Assembly: GCF_010093345.1 (NCBI RefSeq)
Contig: NZ_PDWT01000002.1
Coordinates: forward strand, 186,001 to 250,000
From: Pseudoxanthomonas yeongjuensis
Lineage (GTDB): Bacteria; Pseudomonadota; Gammaproteobacteria; Xanthomonadales; Xanthomonadaceae
Length of the DNA stretch: 64,000 bases
Direction: 5' to 3'
Part shown: positions 1 through 9,524 of the stretch, one piece after another
Position numbering within the stretch: position 1 is the first letter of the stretch
Layout: each line of letters starts with the position of its first letter
Program-made: the position numbers and the translations under genes
Notes under the pieces: model-generated
The model's database searches: none
Seen by the model: the letters and a program-made list of their open reading frames with translations, nothing else
What the model was told of the DNA's origin: nothing

Positions 1-876
1 GCCGGTCAGGCTCATCACGCTCTCGAATACTTCCACGTTGTTGTTGGCGCAGATCTCGCGCAGGCGGTTGTAGCCGGGCAGAGCGCGCAGCTCGCCTAGT
101 TCGCCGCCGTAGCTCAGGCATACGGTCGGCGTGAGCAGGCCGGCGATGACCCGGTTGCCGGCGAACTTGAACATCTGTTCCACCGCATTGTCGAAGCCCT
201 TCAGCTTGGCTACCGGCTCGGTCTTGCCGGCATGACCGTGCAGCACCGGCTTGATGTCCAGCGCGCTGCCCAGCGCGGCGCTGAGCAGGCCGACGCTGCG
301 GTCGCCCTTGGTCCGCGCCCGCGCGCGCAGGTAGTAGAGGTCGCGCGGGATCATGTAGCCGTGGGTGTTGGAGGCCAGGAATTCCAGCTTGGTGCGCATG
401 TGCTGCACGTTGGCGCCGGCCGCGCGCATGCGCACCGCTTCCACCGCGGTGATGCCCTGCGCGGCGAACAGGGTCTGGGTGTCGATCACCCGCAGGGCGA
501 ACGGCGAGTTGTGGCCCGCGGCCTGGCGCACCGGCTTGTAGTCGTTGAGGATGGCGAAACTGGCCTGCATCGCGTTCTCGTGGATCGGGCTGCGGGTCTT
601 GGTGATGGTCATGCAGTAGACGTGGTCGTAGTCGATGACCAGCTTGCTCAGGAACAGGTCGCGGATCTGGGCGACCGAGAACGGAATGGTCTCGGCTTCA
701 TGACCGCGCGCGGCCACGTGCGCGTGCAGGAAGCTCAGGGTGGCTTCCTCGTCCCGATGGTCGGCCAGGACGGCGTCGCCGATGCGCACGGTGATGGGCA
801 GGACCACGATGTCGTTCTTCTGGATGAAGTCCTGCGGCAGGTCGCAGGCAGAATCCACCACTATTCCTATGCGCAT
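1..876 (-). CDS. DegV family fatty-acid-binding protein (3' end cut by window)
   Basis: The minus-strand reading opens MRIGIVVDSACDLP, the phosphate/lipid-head-group loop typical of DegV proteins, and continues for 292 residues without a stop to the window edge, so the C-terminus is missing. DegV-family proteins bind a fatty acid in a two-domain fold; some act as FakB subunits that present the lipid to a kinase. No FakA-like kinase is visible here, so that partnership is not supported. The start ATG is preceded by GGGAGGGG at good spacing. A typical DegV is about 280 residues, so this one carries some extra sequence. The family call is secure; the ligand and role are not known. Confidence 0.85.
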   Translation of the reverse strand, partial: MRIGIVVDSACDLPQDFIQKNDIVVLPITVRIGDAVLADHRDEEATLSFLHAHVAARGHEAETIPFSVAQIRDLFLSKLVIDYDHVYCMTITKTRSPIHENAMQASFAILNDYKPVRQAAGHNSPFALRVIDTQTLFAAQGITAVEAVRMRAAGANVQHMRTKLEFLASNTHGYMIPRDLYYLRARARTKGDRSVGLLSAALGSALDIKPVLHGHAGKTEPVAKLKGFDNAVEQMFKFAGNRVIAGLLTPTVCLSYGGELGELRALPGYNRLREICANNNVEVFESVMSLTG

Positions 877-1033
877 GAAGCCCCTCCCGGCATGCATCGC
901 AATCGAGCCCGGCAACGTAGCGCAAATCTGTTACCGGGTACGTTATAAATACGTGATACATAGCACACTATTGAATTCTGGCCGATTGTGATGGAACCGG
1001 AGAATCGCCTTGTGTCGTGGCAACCATTGAAGC

Positions 1034-1061
1034 CCATTCGGATCGCGCGGAATCCGAATGG
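1034..1061. repeat. 10-bp inverted repeat between degV and the GGDEF gene
   Basis: CCATTCGGAT and its exact complement are separated by 8 bases in the 308-bp gap between two divergent genes. The same gap has an A+T-rich stretch at about 944-972 that could hold a promoter for the minus-strand degV gene. The repeat could be an operator or a hairpin in the leader of the diguanylate cyclase. Nothing else was recognised in this gap. Confidence 0.5.
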
Positions 1062-1184
1062 AGCCGGCTTGCTGCAAGCGGGCTCTCAAAAAAGGTGCGA
1101 TAAAAACTACATTACTGCAGGGATGGAGGCTTGTCATGAGCCCTCATCCACGCCGACACTGCAGTGGCGCAAGCAAGGGGCGAA

Positions 1185-2825
1185 ATGATCAAGCGGTGGC
1201 TGCTGCTGGCAATGGTCGGATGCGCGCTGGCGCTATCGGCGGCCCATGCACAGCAAGGCGGCATCGTCCGCATCGATCCCCTGTCCGTCGCCGGCCAGAC
1301 GGCTACCCAGACCGCCGGGATCTTCCACGAACGCGATTTCAAGGCCGACCCCACGGTCCCCACGGTGATCGGCAACGGCGCCTGGCGGCTGCAGCCGGCC
1401 GGTGGCCTGGAGCAGCCGCTGCTGCTGGTCTACCACCCTTACAGCGCCCGCGTCAGCGTGCGGCTCGCGCCCGATGCGATGCCGATCGTCCAAACCCTGT
1501 TCGATCGGGATCTGGATCCGCAGTATTCACGGCACGCGCTGGTGTTCCCGCTGTCCGGCGAGGGTCCGGTCGAGATCCGGGTGGAAGGCGCGCGTTATCC
1601 GCTGCAGGTCGCCGTGGTTCCGCGCGGCCGGCATATCGCCAACGACCTGGTCCAGGTGCGCATCCTGCAACTGGCGGTCGGGGTGCTGGTGGGGGTGTCG
1701 CTGACCGTGCTGCTGTTCTGGGCGATGCTGCGCGAACGCGTGTACCTGCTTTACTCCACGAGCATGGCCCTGCAGATGCTGTTCCTGCTGTGCTCCTATG
1801 GCGAGGCCTACGCGATACCGGGGTTGCGCTCGCTGGCGACCTTCGGCGCGCCCGGGATCTGGTTCCTGGCCACGGTTTCGACCATGGTCTCGGTGCTTTT
1901 GCTGCTCGACTACGCCGACCTGCGCACGCGCGTTCCGCGCCTGGGCCGGCTGATGCGCTGGCTCGGCATCTATCTGCCGGCGGTGCTCCTGCTGCTGCTG
2001 GTTGCGCCGTGGCCGGCAAGCAAGGAATGGTTTCCCAACGCCGGCAACCTGTTGTTCCTGTTGACCAACCTGCTGGCGATCGCCGCCCTGGCCCTGGCCT
2101 GGCGCGGTGGCGGGCGGCATGCCGGCTTCATCCTCATCGCCTGGGTGCCGCTGGTGTTCTTCAGCACCGCGCGCGCGGTGCAGCTGAGCCTCGGCATCGC
2201 GATCGAGCCCTGGCTGCAGTACGGCCTGCCGCTGGTGCTGGCCTTCGCCGCCGTGGTCCTGGCGCTGGGCCTGGCCGACCGCATGCTGACCTTCCGCCGC
2301 GAGCGCGACACCGCGCAGGAACATGCCGAACGCGACTGGCTGACCGGGGTGATGAACCGCGGCGGCATCGAGCACCGGCTGGACTGGGCGATCCTCAACA
2401 CGCGCCGAGAACAGTTGCCGCTTTCGCTGTTGTTCCTAGACCTGGACGATTTCAAGCAGATCAACGACCGCCACGGCCACGCGGCCGGCGACAACTGCCT
2501 GTGCGCGGTGGTCAAGGCGATCAGCGCGGAACTGCACTACGGAGACCACCTCGGGCGCTTCGGCGGCGAGGAATTCGTGCTCGGCCTGCCCGGCGCGGAC
2601 CTTGATCGGGCGATGGCCATGGCCGAACACCTGCGACGGGAAATAGAAGCCGAGTGCCGTATCGTGGAAGGCATCGAGGTCGCATTGACGGTGAGCATCG
2701 GCGTGGCCGAGTGCAACTCCGCGGACACGGTCGCCAGCCTTATCAAGCGCGCGGACAAGGCGATGTATGTCGCCAAGCATGGCGGCCGCAACCGGGTGGT
2801 GGTGCAGGAAGCGGCGACCGGCTGA
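1185..2825 (+). CDS. Membrane diguanylate cyclase with 7TM sensory module and GGDEF domain
   Basis: 546 residues. A signal peptide (MIKRWLLLAM...AHAQ) is followed by a periplasmic domain of about 150 residues resembling 7TMR-DISMED2. A run of seven hydrophobic helices follows (about 160-370), then a C-terminal GGDEF domain. The active-site loop is GGEEF at residues 460-464, an accepted active variant, so it should make cyclic di-GMP from GTP. The inhibitory I-site RxxD expected just upstream reads HYGD, so product feedback inhibition is probably lost. The chosen ATG follows AGGGGCGA; in-frame codons further upstream have no signal peptide. The periplasmic ligand cannot be told from sequence. 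Confidence 0.88.
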   Translation: MIKRWLLLAMVGCALALSAAHAQQGGIVRIDPLSVAGQTATQTAGIFHERDFKADPTVPTVIGNGAWRLQPAGGLEQPLLLVYHPYSARVSVRLAPDAMPIVQTLFDRDLDPQYSRHALVFPLSGEGPVEIRVEGARYPLQVAVVPRGRHIANDLVQVRILQLAVGVLVGVSLTVLLFWAMLRERVYLLYSTSMALQMLFLLCSYGEAYAIPGLRSLATFGAPGIWFLATVSTMVSVLLLLDYADLRTRVPRLGRLMRWLGIYLPAVLLLLLVAPWPASKEWFPNAGNLLFLLTNLLAIAALALAWRGGGRHAGFILIAWVPLVFFSTARAVQLSLGIAIEPWLQYGLPLVLAFAAVVLALGLADRMLTFRRERDTAQEHAERDWLTGVMNRGGIEHRLDWAILNTRREQLPLSLLFLDLDDFKQINDRHGHAAGDNCLCAVVKAISAELHYGDHLGRFGGEEFVLGLPGADLDRAMAMAEHLRREIEAECRIVEGIEVALTVSIGVAECNSADTVASLIKRADKAMYVAKHGGRNRVVVQEAATG

Positions 2826-2848
2826 GCGCCGGCCGCGCGTTTCACGGA

Positions 2849-4239
2849 TCAGGGCATATACGCGCGCGGCAGGATGCCCGCCGCACGCAGGTAACGGTCG
2901 CGCAACTCGGTCTGCCGCGAGCGCATCGGGATGGTCTTTCCACCCAGCCACAACTGCGTGGCCACGTTGGCCACGTCCAGCGGATCGCCGGTCCACAGCG
3001 CCAGGTCGGCGAGCTTGCCCGGGGCGATGGTTCCCAGCTTGTCGCCCACGCCCAGCACCTGCGCGGGGATGCGCGTAAGCCCTTCCAGTCCGGCTTCCCA
3101 CGGCAATCCATTGGCCACCGCATTGCCTGCGTACTGGCGGATCTTGCGCGCGTTGTGCGAAGCGTCGCCGAACTGGGCGAAGCTCACTTCCACGCCGGCC
3201 GCATGCAGGCGCGCCGCGTTTTCCAGGGTCGCGCCGATCTGGTCGAAATCGCCCGGCAGGTCGGCCAGCGCATCGACGAACACCGGCACCTTCGCCCGCG
3301 CGATCTCGGGGGCCAGCTTCCATGCCTCGATACCGCTGGCGATGGCGATGCGCACGTGTTCGCGCTGCGCCCAGCGCAACAGCTGGCGGATGTCGGCGGC
3401 GCGATTGACGTTGACCACGATGCGTCCGTTGCCGGCCAGGTAGCGCGCCAGCACCGCGCGCCCGGTCGGAGTCAGCAGGGCATGCGGCGAATCGGCGGCG
3501 ATGCGCCCGCGCGCTTCGCCGACCAGCTGGTCGAGCAGCATCCATTGCGCCGCGCGCGAACTGCCGCTCAGGCCCAGCACGTCGTTGCCCAGCTTCAGGA
3601 ACAGCACGCGCGGCCCGATCGGATCGGCGCCGCCATCCAGCCGCACCACGCCACCCTGTCCGGCGACGAAGGAGCCACCGGTATTCGCGCCCAGCAGGGT
3701 GAAGCCGAGGCCTTCAATGCGCGCGACCGGGACCAGCACCGAATCCGGGTTGTAGGCCAGGGTCACGTCGAACTCCGGACGCATCGGCTGGCCGTTGGCC
3801 AGGGTCACCGCGCTGTCCACGGTCTCGGCTTCGCCGGATACTTCCTCGATGCCGATCTCGGTGATACCGCCGAACAGGGCCGGGGTCAGCGGCTTGCCGT
3901 TGGCCTCGACCACGTCGATCGAAGCGGGCGCCGGCAGGTTCGCGCCCACCGCGCGGATCACGCCGCCCTGCACCAGCACGTCCGCGTTCTGCAGCGTGCC
4001 CTGCGCGCCGGCGGTGTGCACGGTGGCGTGGCGGATGAGGAGATCCTGCGCGGAGGTGGTCGTGGCAAAGAACATGCCGGTCGTCAGCAACGCTGCGCAA
4101 AACCTCGACATCGTCATTCCCGCGAAGGCGGGAATCGCTCTCCGGCCGGATTGCGAGGATGTTGCGCAACAGCGATTCCCGCCTTCGCGGGAATGACGGG
4201 CAAAACGGCAATGACGAGCCAAGAGATCGTGCAGCGCGC

Positions 4240-4243
<4 letters not shown>
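2849..4243 (-). CDS. Secreted metal-dependent amidohydrolase, second of a coupled pair
   Basis: Amidohydrolase-superfamily protein (imidazolonepropionase-like) with the N-terminal beta-sandwich strand QDLLIRHATVHT and a C-terminal APGKLADLALW motif. The barrel lacks an obvious HxH in the usual place (PALFGGITEIGIEE), so catalytic capacity is doubtful; such paired paralogues occur in Xanthomonadaceae. Three starts are possible. The ATG at 4243 overlaps the upstream stop as ATGA and reads through a REP-like palindrome in frame (464 residues). The ATGs at 4117 and 4111 begin directly before the signal peptide MSRFCAALLTTG...TSAQ; the one at 4111 has GGGA from the repeat as a ribosome-binding site. 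I give the longest coupled frame, but the exported protein probably starts at 4111. Confidence 0.72.
4112..4198. repeat. REP-like palindrome pair (GTCATTCCCGCGAAGG class)
   Basis: A unit beginning CGTCATTCCCGCGAAGGCGG and its reverse complement lie head to head with about 38 bases between them. The element lies within the 5' end of the second amidohydrolase frame. It supplies the ATG at 4117 and a GGGA ribosome-binding sequence for the ATG at 4111. Confidence 0.85.
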
Positions 4244-5685
<1,442 letters not shown>

Positions 5686-5805
5686 GAGGGTTCCCCGGTG
5701 TTTGCGCCCCAACCTAACCGGCCCCGGCCGCATTGCCAAGTGCAGGAAGTTGGCTCGTGACACAATTGGGAAAACAAGAAGAACGAAGAACAAAGGAGAA
5801 CCACG

Positions 5806-6582
5806 GTGAAAGACAAGACCGAGATCGTCGACAACTGGCTGCCGCGCTACACCGGCGTGCCCCTGGACCAGTTCGGCGAACACATCCTGCTGACCAACTT
5901 CGGCGGTTATCTCAACGCATTCTCGCAATTGACCGGCGCGCCCATCGTCGGCCTGGACCGGCCGATGGCCAGCGCGACCATCGACGGCATCACCATGATC
6001 AACTTCGGCATGGGCAGCCCGAACGCGGCGACGATGATGGACCTGCTCTCGGCGATCATGCCCAAGGCGGTGCTGTTCCTGGGCAAGTGCGGCGGCCTGA
6101 AGAAGAAGAACGAACTCGGCGACCTGGTGTTGCCGATCGCGGCGATCCGCGGCGAAGGCACCAGCAACGATTACCTGCTGCCGGAAGTGCCGGCGCTGCC
6201 CGCGTTCGCCCTGCAGCGCGCGGTTTCCACCATGATCCGCGACCTGGGCCACGACTACTGGACCGGCACCGTGTTCACCACCAACCGGCGGGTCTGGGAA
6301 CACGACGTCGAGTTCAAGGAATATCTGCGCAAGCTGCGCTGCATGGCCATCGACATGGAAACCGCGACCATCTTCGCCGCCGGCTTCGCCAACCGCATCC
6401 CCTGCGGCGCGCTGCTGCTGGTCAGCGACCAGCCGATGATCCCGGAAGGGGTGAAGACCGAGGCGTCGGACAGCAAGGTCAGTTCGCAGTTCGTGGAAAA
6501 CCACATCACCATCGGCATCGAGGCGCTGAAGCTGATCCGGCGCAACGGCAAGTCGGTGCGGCATTTGCGGTTTGACGAATGA
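5806..6582 (+). CDS. amn: AMP nucleosidase, short form
   Basis: 258 residues of the nucleoside phosphorylase fold (PNP/UDP family). The C-terminal signature CMAIDMETATIFAAG carries the Met-Glu pair that contacts ribose. LFLGKCGGLKKKNELGDLVLP and VFTTNRRVWEHDVEFKEYLR are characteristic of the AMP nucleosidase branch. It should hydrolyse AMP to adenine and ribose 5-phosphate in the cytoplasm. It is half the length of E. coli Amn because it lacks the N-terminal regulatory domain, as is usual in Xanthomonadaceae. Start is GTG with AAGGAGAA upstream. It is divergent from the amidohydrolase pair, with 120 bp between. Confidence 0.87.
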   Translation: MKDKTEIVDNWLPRYTGVPLDQFGEHILLTNFGGYLNAFSQLTGAPIVGLDRPMASATIDGITMINFGMGSPNAATMMDLLSAIMPKAVLFLGKCGGLKKKNELGDLVLPIAAIRGEGTSNDYLLPEVPALPAFALQRAVSTMIRDLGHDYWTGTVFTTNRRVWEHDVEFKEYLRKLRCMAIDMETATIFAAGFANRIPCGALLLVSDQPMIPEGVKTEASDSKVSSQFVENHITIGIEALKLIRRNGKSVRHLRFDE

Positions 6583-6611
6583 GGCGGGATTGGGCTCTCT
6601 GTTTGTGGAGT

Positions 6612-6676
6612 TGTGGGAGGGGCTTCAGCCCCGGCGCTCCTGCGATGAAAGCGTCGGAGCTGAAGCCCCTCCCACA
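6612..6676. repeat. REP-like palindrome (TGTGGGAGGGGCTTCAGCCC class)
   Basis: TGTGGGAGGGGCTTCA and its complement enclose a short loop downstream of the AMP nucleosidase gene. The long stem could act as a transcript end or mRNA stabiliser, although no T-run follows. Confidence 0.8.
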
Positions 6677-6690
6677 GCGTTCAATTTAAT

Positions 6691-6777
6691 GTAGCCCGGG
6701 TAGAGCGCAGCGAAACCCGGAGCTCTTTGCTCGGATCATTCAAAATCCCGGGTTTCGCTGCGCTCTACCCGGGCTAC
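6691..6777. repeat. REP-like palindrome (GTAGCCCGGGTAGAGCGCAG class)
   Basis: A second, unrelated inverted repeat ends nine bases before the DUF924 start codon. The two arms are near-perfect over about 30 bases. The DUF924 ribosome-binding sequence GGAG begins immediately at the repeat edge. Confidence 0.8.
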
Positions 6778-6785
6778 GGAGAGCT

Positions 6786-7328
6786 ATGCCGATGACACGC
6801 AATGAAGTAGTTGCTTTCTGGCGTGACGCCGGCGCAGCCCGATGGTTCGCGCGCGACGACGCTTTCGATGCGGAGTTCCGCCAGCGTTTCGAGGCGGAGC
6901 ATTTCGCCGTGGCCCGCGGCGAATGCGAGGCGTGGATGGATTCGGCCGAAAGCGCGCTGGCGTTGCTGATCCTGCTGGACCAGTTCCCGCGCAACTGCTT
7001 CCGCGGCAGCGCGCATTCCTACGCCACCGATGGCCTGGCGCGGCACTACGCGCGCAGGGCGGTGGAGGCCGGGTTCGACCTCGAAACCGACAGTGGCCTG
7101 CGCCTGTTCTTCTACCTGCCGTTCGAGCATTCCGAATCGATCGCCGACCAGGATCGGTCGATGCAACTGTTCGGCGGGATCGGCGATGCGGAGCTGATGA
7201 AGTACGCGCAGCTGCACCACGACCTGATCCAGCGCTTCGGCCGTTTCCCGCATCGCAATGCGGCGTTGGGGCGCGAATCGACGCGGGAGGAAATCGATTA
7301 TCTGGCCAGCGGTGGGTTCAGCGGCTGA
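6786..7328 (+). CDS. DUF924 family protein
   Basis: 180 residues that match the DUF924 (TPR-like helical) family end to end: VVAFWRDAG at the N-terminus, then LLDQFPRNCFRGS, LFFYLPFEHSE and the terminal GRFPHRNAALGRESTREEIDYL. The family is cytoplasmic and has no agreed function. The first ATG follows GGAG at 4 bases; a second ATG two codons later is equally possible. The gene stands alone, framed on both sides by REP-like repeats. Confidence 0.85.
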   Translation: MPMTRNEVVAFWRDAGAARWFARDDAFDAEFRQRFEAEHFAVARGECEAWMDSAESALALLILLDQFPRNCFRGSAHSYATDGLARHYARRAVEAGFDLETDSGLRLFFYLPFEHSESIADQDRSMQLFGGIGDAELMKYAQLHHDLIQRFGRFPHRNAALGRESTREEIDYLASGGFSG

Positions 7329-7337
7329 CCGAACCGC

Positions 7338-7655
7338 GTAGGAGCGGGCCTTGCCCGCGATGCTCTTGCGATCCGACCGAAAGGCATCGCGCCCAAGGGG
7401 CGCTCCTACGGAGCCCGCGTAGGAGCGGGCCTTGCCCACGATGCTCTTGCGCGATCCGACCGAAGGGCATCGCGCCCAAGGGGCGCTCCTACGGAGCCCA
7501 GGTAGGAGCGGGCCTTGCCCGCGATGCTCTTGCGCGATCCGACCGAAGGGCATCGCGCCCAAGGGGCGCTCCTACGGAGCCCAGGTAGGAGCGGGCCTTG
7601 CCCGCGATGCTCTTGCGATCCGACCGAAAGGCATCGCGCCCAAGGGGCGCTCCTA
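7338..7655. repeat. Four tandem REP-like palindromes (GTAGGAGCGGGCCTTGCC class)
   Basis: Four near-identical units start at 7338, 7419, 7502 and 7585, each about 72 bases with 9-10 base joints. Each begins GTAGGAGCGGGCCTTGCC and ends with the imperfect complement GGCGCTCCTAC. A fifth, diverged member sits at 9443-9524. The array fills the gap between convergent genes. Apparent long reading frames through it come from the repeat and are not genes. Confidence 0.92.
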
Positions 7656-7663
7656 CGAGAGGA

Positions 7664-8593
7664 TCAATATTTGACGAGGTCCGAACCGGCTTCATCGGCC
7701 CAGGCATTGGTCCCGCCGACGATGTTGTAGACGTCCTTGAAGCCGAGCGCGCGGAATTCCTCGGCGGCCTGCTGGCTGCGGCCGCCGCTGCGGCAGAGGA
7801 AGGCGATGGCGGTGTCCTTCGGCAGCGCTTCGAGTTCGGCGCGGCCATTGCCGTCGAAGGTCTTGAACGGCAGCTTCACCGACGCGACCGCGCGTTCTTC
7901 GGCGGGACGCACGTCCACCAGCAGCACTTCGCCGGCCGCTACGCGGACATCGGCTTCCGCCGGCGACAGCGTCTGCACCGGTTTCGGTGCGTTGGGGTTG
8001 TCGATGGCCAGGCCCTTGCCGCGGATGTCGTCGACCCAGTCGATGGTGACGCCCTCGGCGCGGCGCGCGCTGGCCAGGTCGAACTGGATGCGCACGCCGT
8101 TGGATTCGGCGGCGATGGCATTGGCGTCGAACTGCGCCAGCTGGAAATTCGGCTGGAACTGCGCATTGATCGACAGCGACAAGGCGCTGCCGGGGCCCGC
8201 ATCGGCTGCCGCGTTGGCCAGCATTTCGGCGGCCGCCGGGGTGACGGTGATCTTCGGCGGGGTGCGGTCCGGGGCGGCGACGCCGAGTACCGAGGCCAGT
8301 TCGCCGGAGTTGCTCATCTGTTCGATGATGTCGCTGCCGCCGACCAGTTCGCCGTCGATGTACAGCTGCGGGATGGTCGGCCAGTCGCCGTAGGCCTTGA
8401 TGCCTTCGCGGATGTCCTGGTCGGCCAGCACGTTGACGTGCGCATAATCGACGCCCAGCGCGGACAGCGCGCCCACCGCCTTGGCTGAGAAGCCGCATTG
8501 CGGCATGGTCGGCTGGCCCTTCATGAACAGCACGACGCGGTTGGAGTGCAACAGGGATTCGATGCGGGAACGCAGTGCGGGGTCGAGGGACAT
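7664..8593 (-). CDS. Fusion: CGFS monothiol glutaredoxin, degenerate A-type Fe-S carrier domain, rhodanese
   Basis: 309 residues in three parts. Residues 1-105 are a Grx4-type monothiol glutaredoxin with the CGFS active site and the WPTIPQLYIDGELVGGSDII glutathione-binding region. Residues 112-205 look like a HesB/IscA fold, ending in GKGLAIDNPNAPKP where A-type carriers have a DNPNA-CGCG motif, but all ligand cysteines are gone. Residues 208-309 are a rhodanese domain with the loop CRSGGRS, its Cys being the sulfur acceptor. CGFS glutaredoxins bind and transfer [2Fe-2S] clusters, so the fusion links cluster delivery to sulfane sulfur. The gene is divergent from the polysaccharide deacetylase, 58 bp apart. 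Only the middle-domain assignment is inferential. Confidence 0.88.
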   Translation of the reverse strand: MSLDPALRSRIESLLHSNRVVLFMKGQPTMPQCGFSAKAVGALSALGVDYAHVNVLADQDIREGIKAYGDWPTIPQLYIDGELVGGSDIIEQMSNSGELASVLGVAAPDRTPPKITVTPAAAEMLANAAADAGPGSALSLSINAQFQPNFQLAQFDANAIAAESNGVRIQFDLASARRAEGVTIDWVDDIRGKGLAIDNPNAPKPVQTLSPAEADVRVAAGEVLLVDVRPAEERAVASVKLPFKTFDGNGRAELEALPKDTAIAFLCRSGGRSQQAAEEFRALGFKDVYNIVGGTNAWADEAGSDLVKY

Positions 8594-8651
8594 CAGGATT
8601 TACCGATTCGCGGGGAATGGTTCATTTTACGCCGCGTGGCATGATTGCGGC

Positions 8652-9446
8652 ATGACCCTGCCGGAAACACTGAGTCGCACGCTGCATCGCGTCCCGCGCC
8701 ATCCGCATGCGTGGATCTGGCTGGCGCTGGCCCTGCACCTCGGGGCGGTCGTGGTCTGGTGGCGATGGGGTTGGATGCCTGGACTGGCGTGCCTGTTCGC
8801 GACCCACCTGCTGTTCCTGTGGGGAACGATGCGGCCGCAGTCGCGGTTGTTCGGTCCCGTACTCAACCGGCTGCCGATCGCGCAGAACGCGGTCTGGCTG
8901 ACGGTGGACGACGGACCGTCGCACGAAACCGAAGCCTTGCTGGATCTGCTGGACCGGCATGAAGCCAGGGCGACCTTCTTCCTGGTCGCCGACCGCGCCG
9001 CGGCGCGTCCCGGGCTTGCACGCGAGATCCTGCGTCGCGGCCACGGCATCGGCAATCACAGCCGGTCGCACCCGCAGGCCTGGTTCTGGGCGCTGGGTCC
9101 GCGCCGCATGGCCGCCGAAATCGACCGGTCCCAGGCGATCCTGCACGACCTCACCGGCCAGGCGCCGCGCTGGTTCCGCGCGGTGGTGGGCATGGCCAAC
9201 CCCTTCGTTTCCGCACCGTTGAAGAAGAACGGGCTGGCGCGGGTGGCGTGGAGCGCACGCGGCTTCGACGGCGTGCGTGGCGAACCCGGGAAAGTGGTGT
9301 CGCGCATCGTCGGCCAGCTGCAGCCGGGAGCGATCGTGCTGCTGCACGAAGGCGCGCCGCACGGCAACAACCTGGCGATCATCGAAGGCGTGCTGGAGGC
9401 GATGCGCGAACGCGGTTACCGCGCGATCCTGCCGGAGCATCTGTAG
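8652..9446 (+). CDS. Polysaccharide deacetylase family protein, membrane anchored
   Basis: 264 residues. Two hydrophobic segments (about residues 20-60) precede a NodB-homology domain. It has motif 1 TVDDGPSHE (catalytic Asp pair), motif 2 NHSRSHPQ (zinc HxxxH) and the late IVLLHEGAPHG motif. It should remove N- or O-acetyl groups from a cell-surface or substrate polysaccharide; the substrate is not evident. The ATG is the first in frame that leaves the transmembrane region intact. The stop codon TAG belongs to the REP-like repeat that follows. Confidence 0.85.
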   Translation: MTLPETLSRTLHRVPRHPHAWIWLALALHLGAVVVWWRWGWMPGLACLFATHLLFLWGTMRPQSRLFGPVLNRLPIAQNAVWLTVDDGPSHETEALLDLLDRHEARATFFLVADRAAARPGLAREILRRGHGIGNHSRSHPQAWFWALGPRRMAAEIDRSQAILHDLTGQAPRWFRAVVGMANPFVSAPLKKNGLARVAWSARGFDGVRGEPGKVVSRIVGQLQPGAIVLLHEGAPHGNNLAIIEGVLEAMRERGYRAILPEHL

Positions 9447-9524
9447 GAGCGGGCCTTGCCCGCGATGCCTTTCGGTCGGGCCGCAGAAGAGCGGAAGAGC
9501 ATCGCGGGCAAGGCCCGCTCCTAC
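9443..9524. repeat. REP-like palindrome that carries the stop codons of two convergent genes
   Basis: GTAGGAGCGGGCCTTGCC opens the element and its complement closes it. The TAG in the left arm (9444-9446) is the stop of the deacetylase; the CTA in the right arm (9521-9523) is the stop of the methyltransferase on the other strand. A long stem between convergent genes would also suit a bidirectional transcription end. Confidence 0.88.

Noticed and set aside
232-948. Long plus-strand reading frame opposite degV
   Set aside because: It is the antisense shadow of the DegV gene, with low-complexity protein and no ribosome-binding site; the minus strand has the family motif.
7338-7655. CRISPR array
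   Set aside because: The units are self-complementary, about 72 bases with 9-10 base joints, so there are no spacers, and no cas genes are present.
7432-7730. Reading frames through the tandem palindromes
   Set aside because: Their protein repeats (such as LLRSPRRSGPCPRC) come from the repeat units themselves and no family matches.
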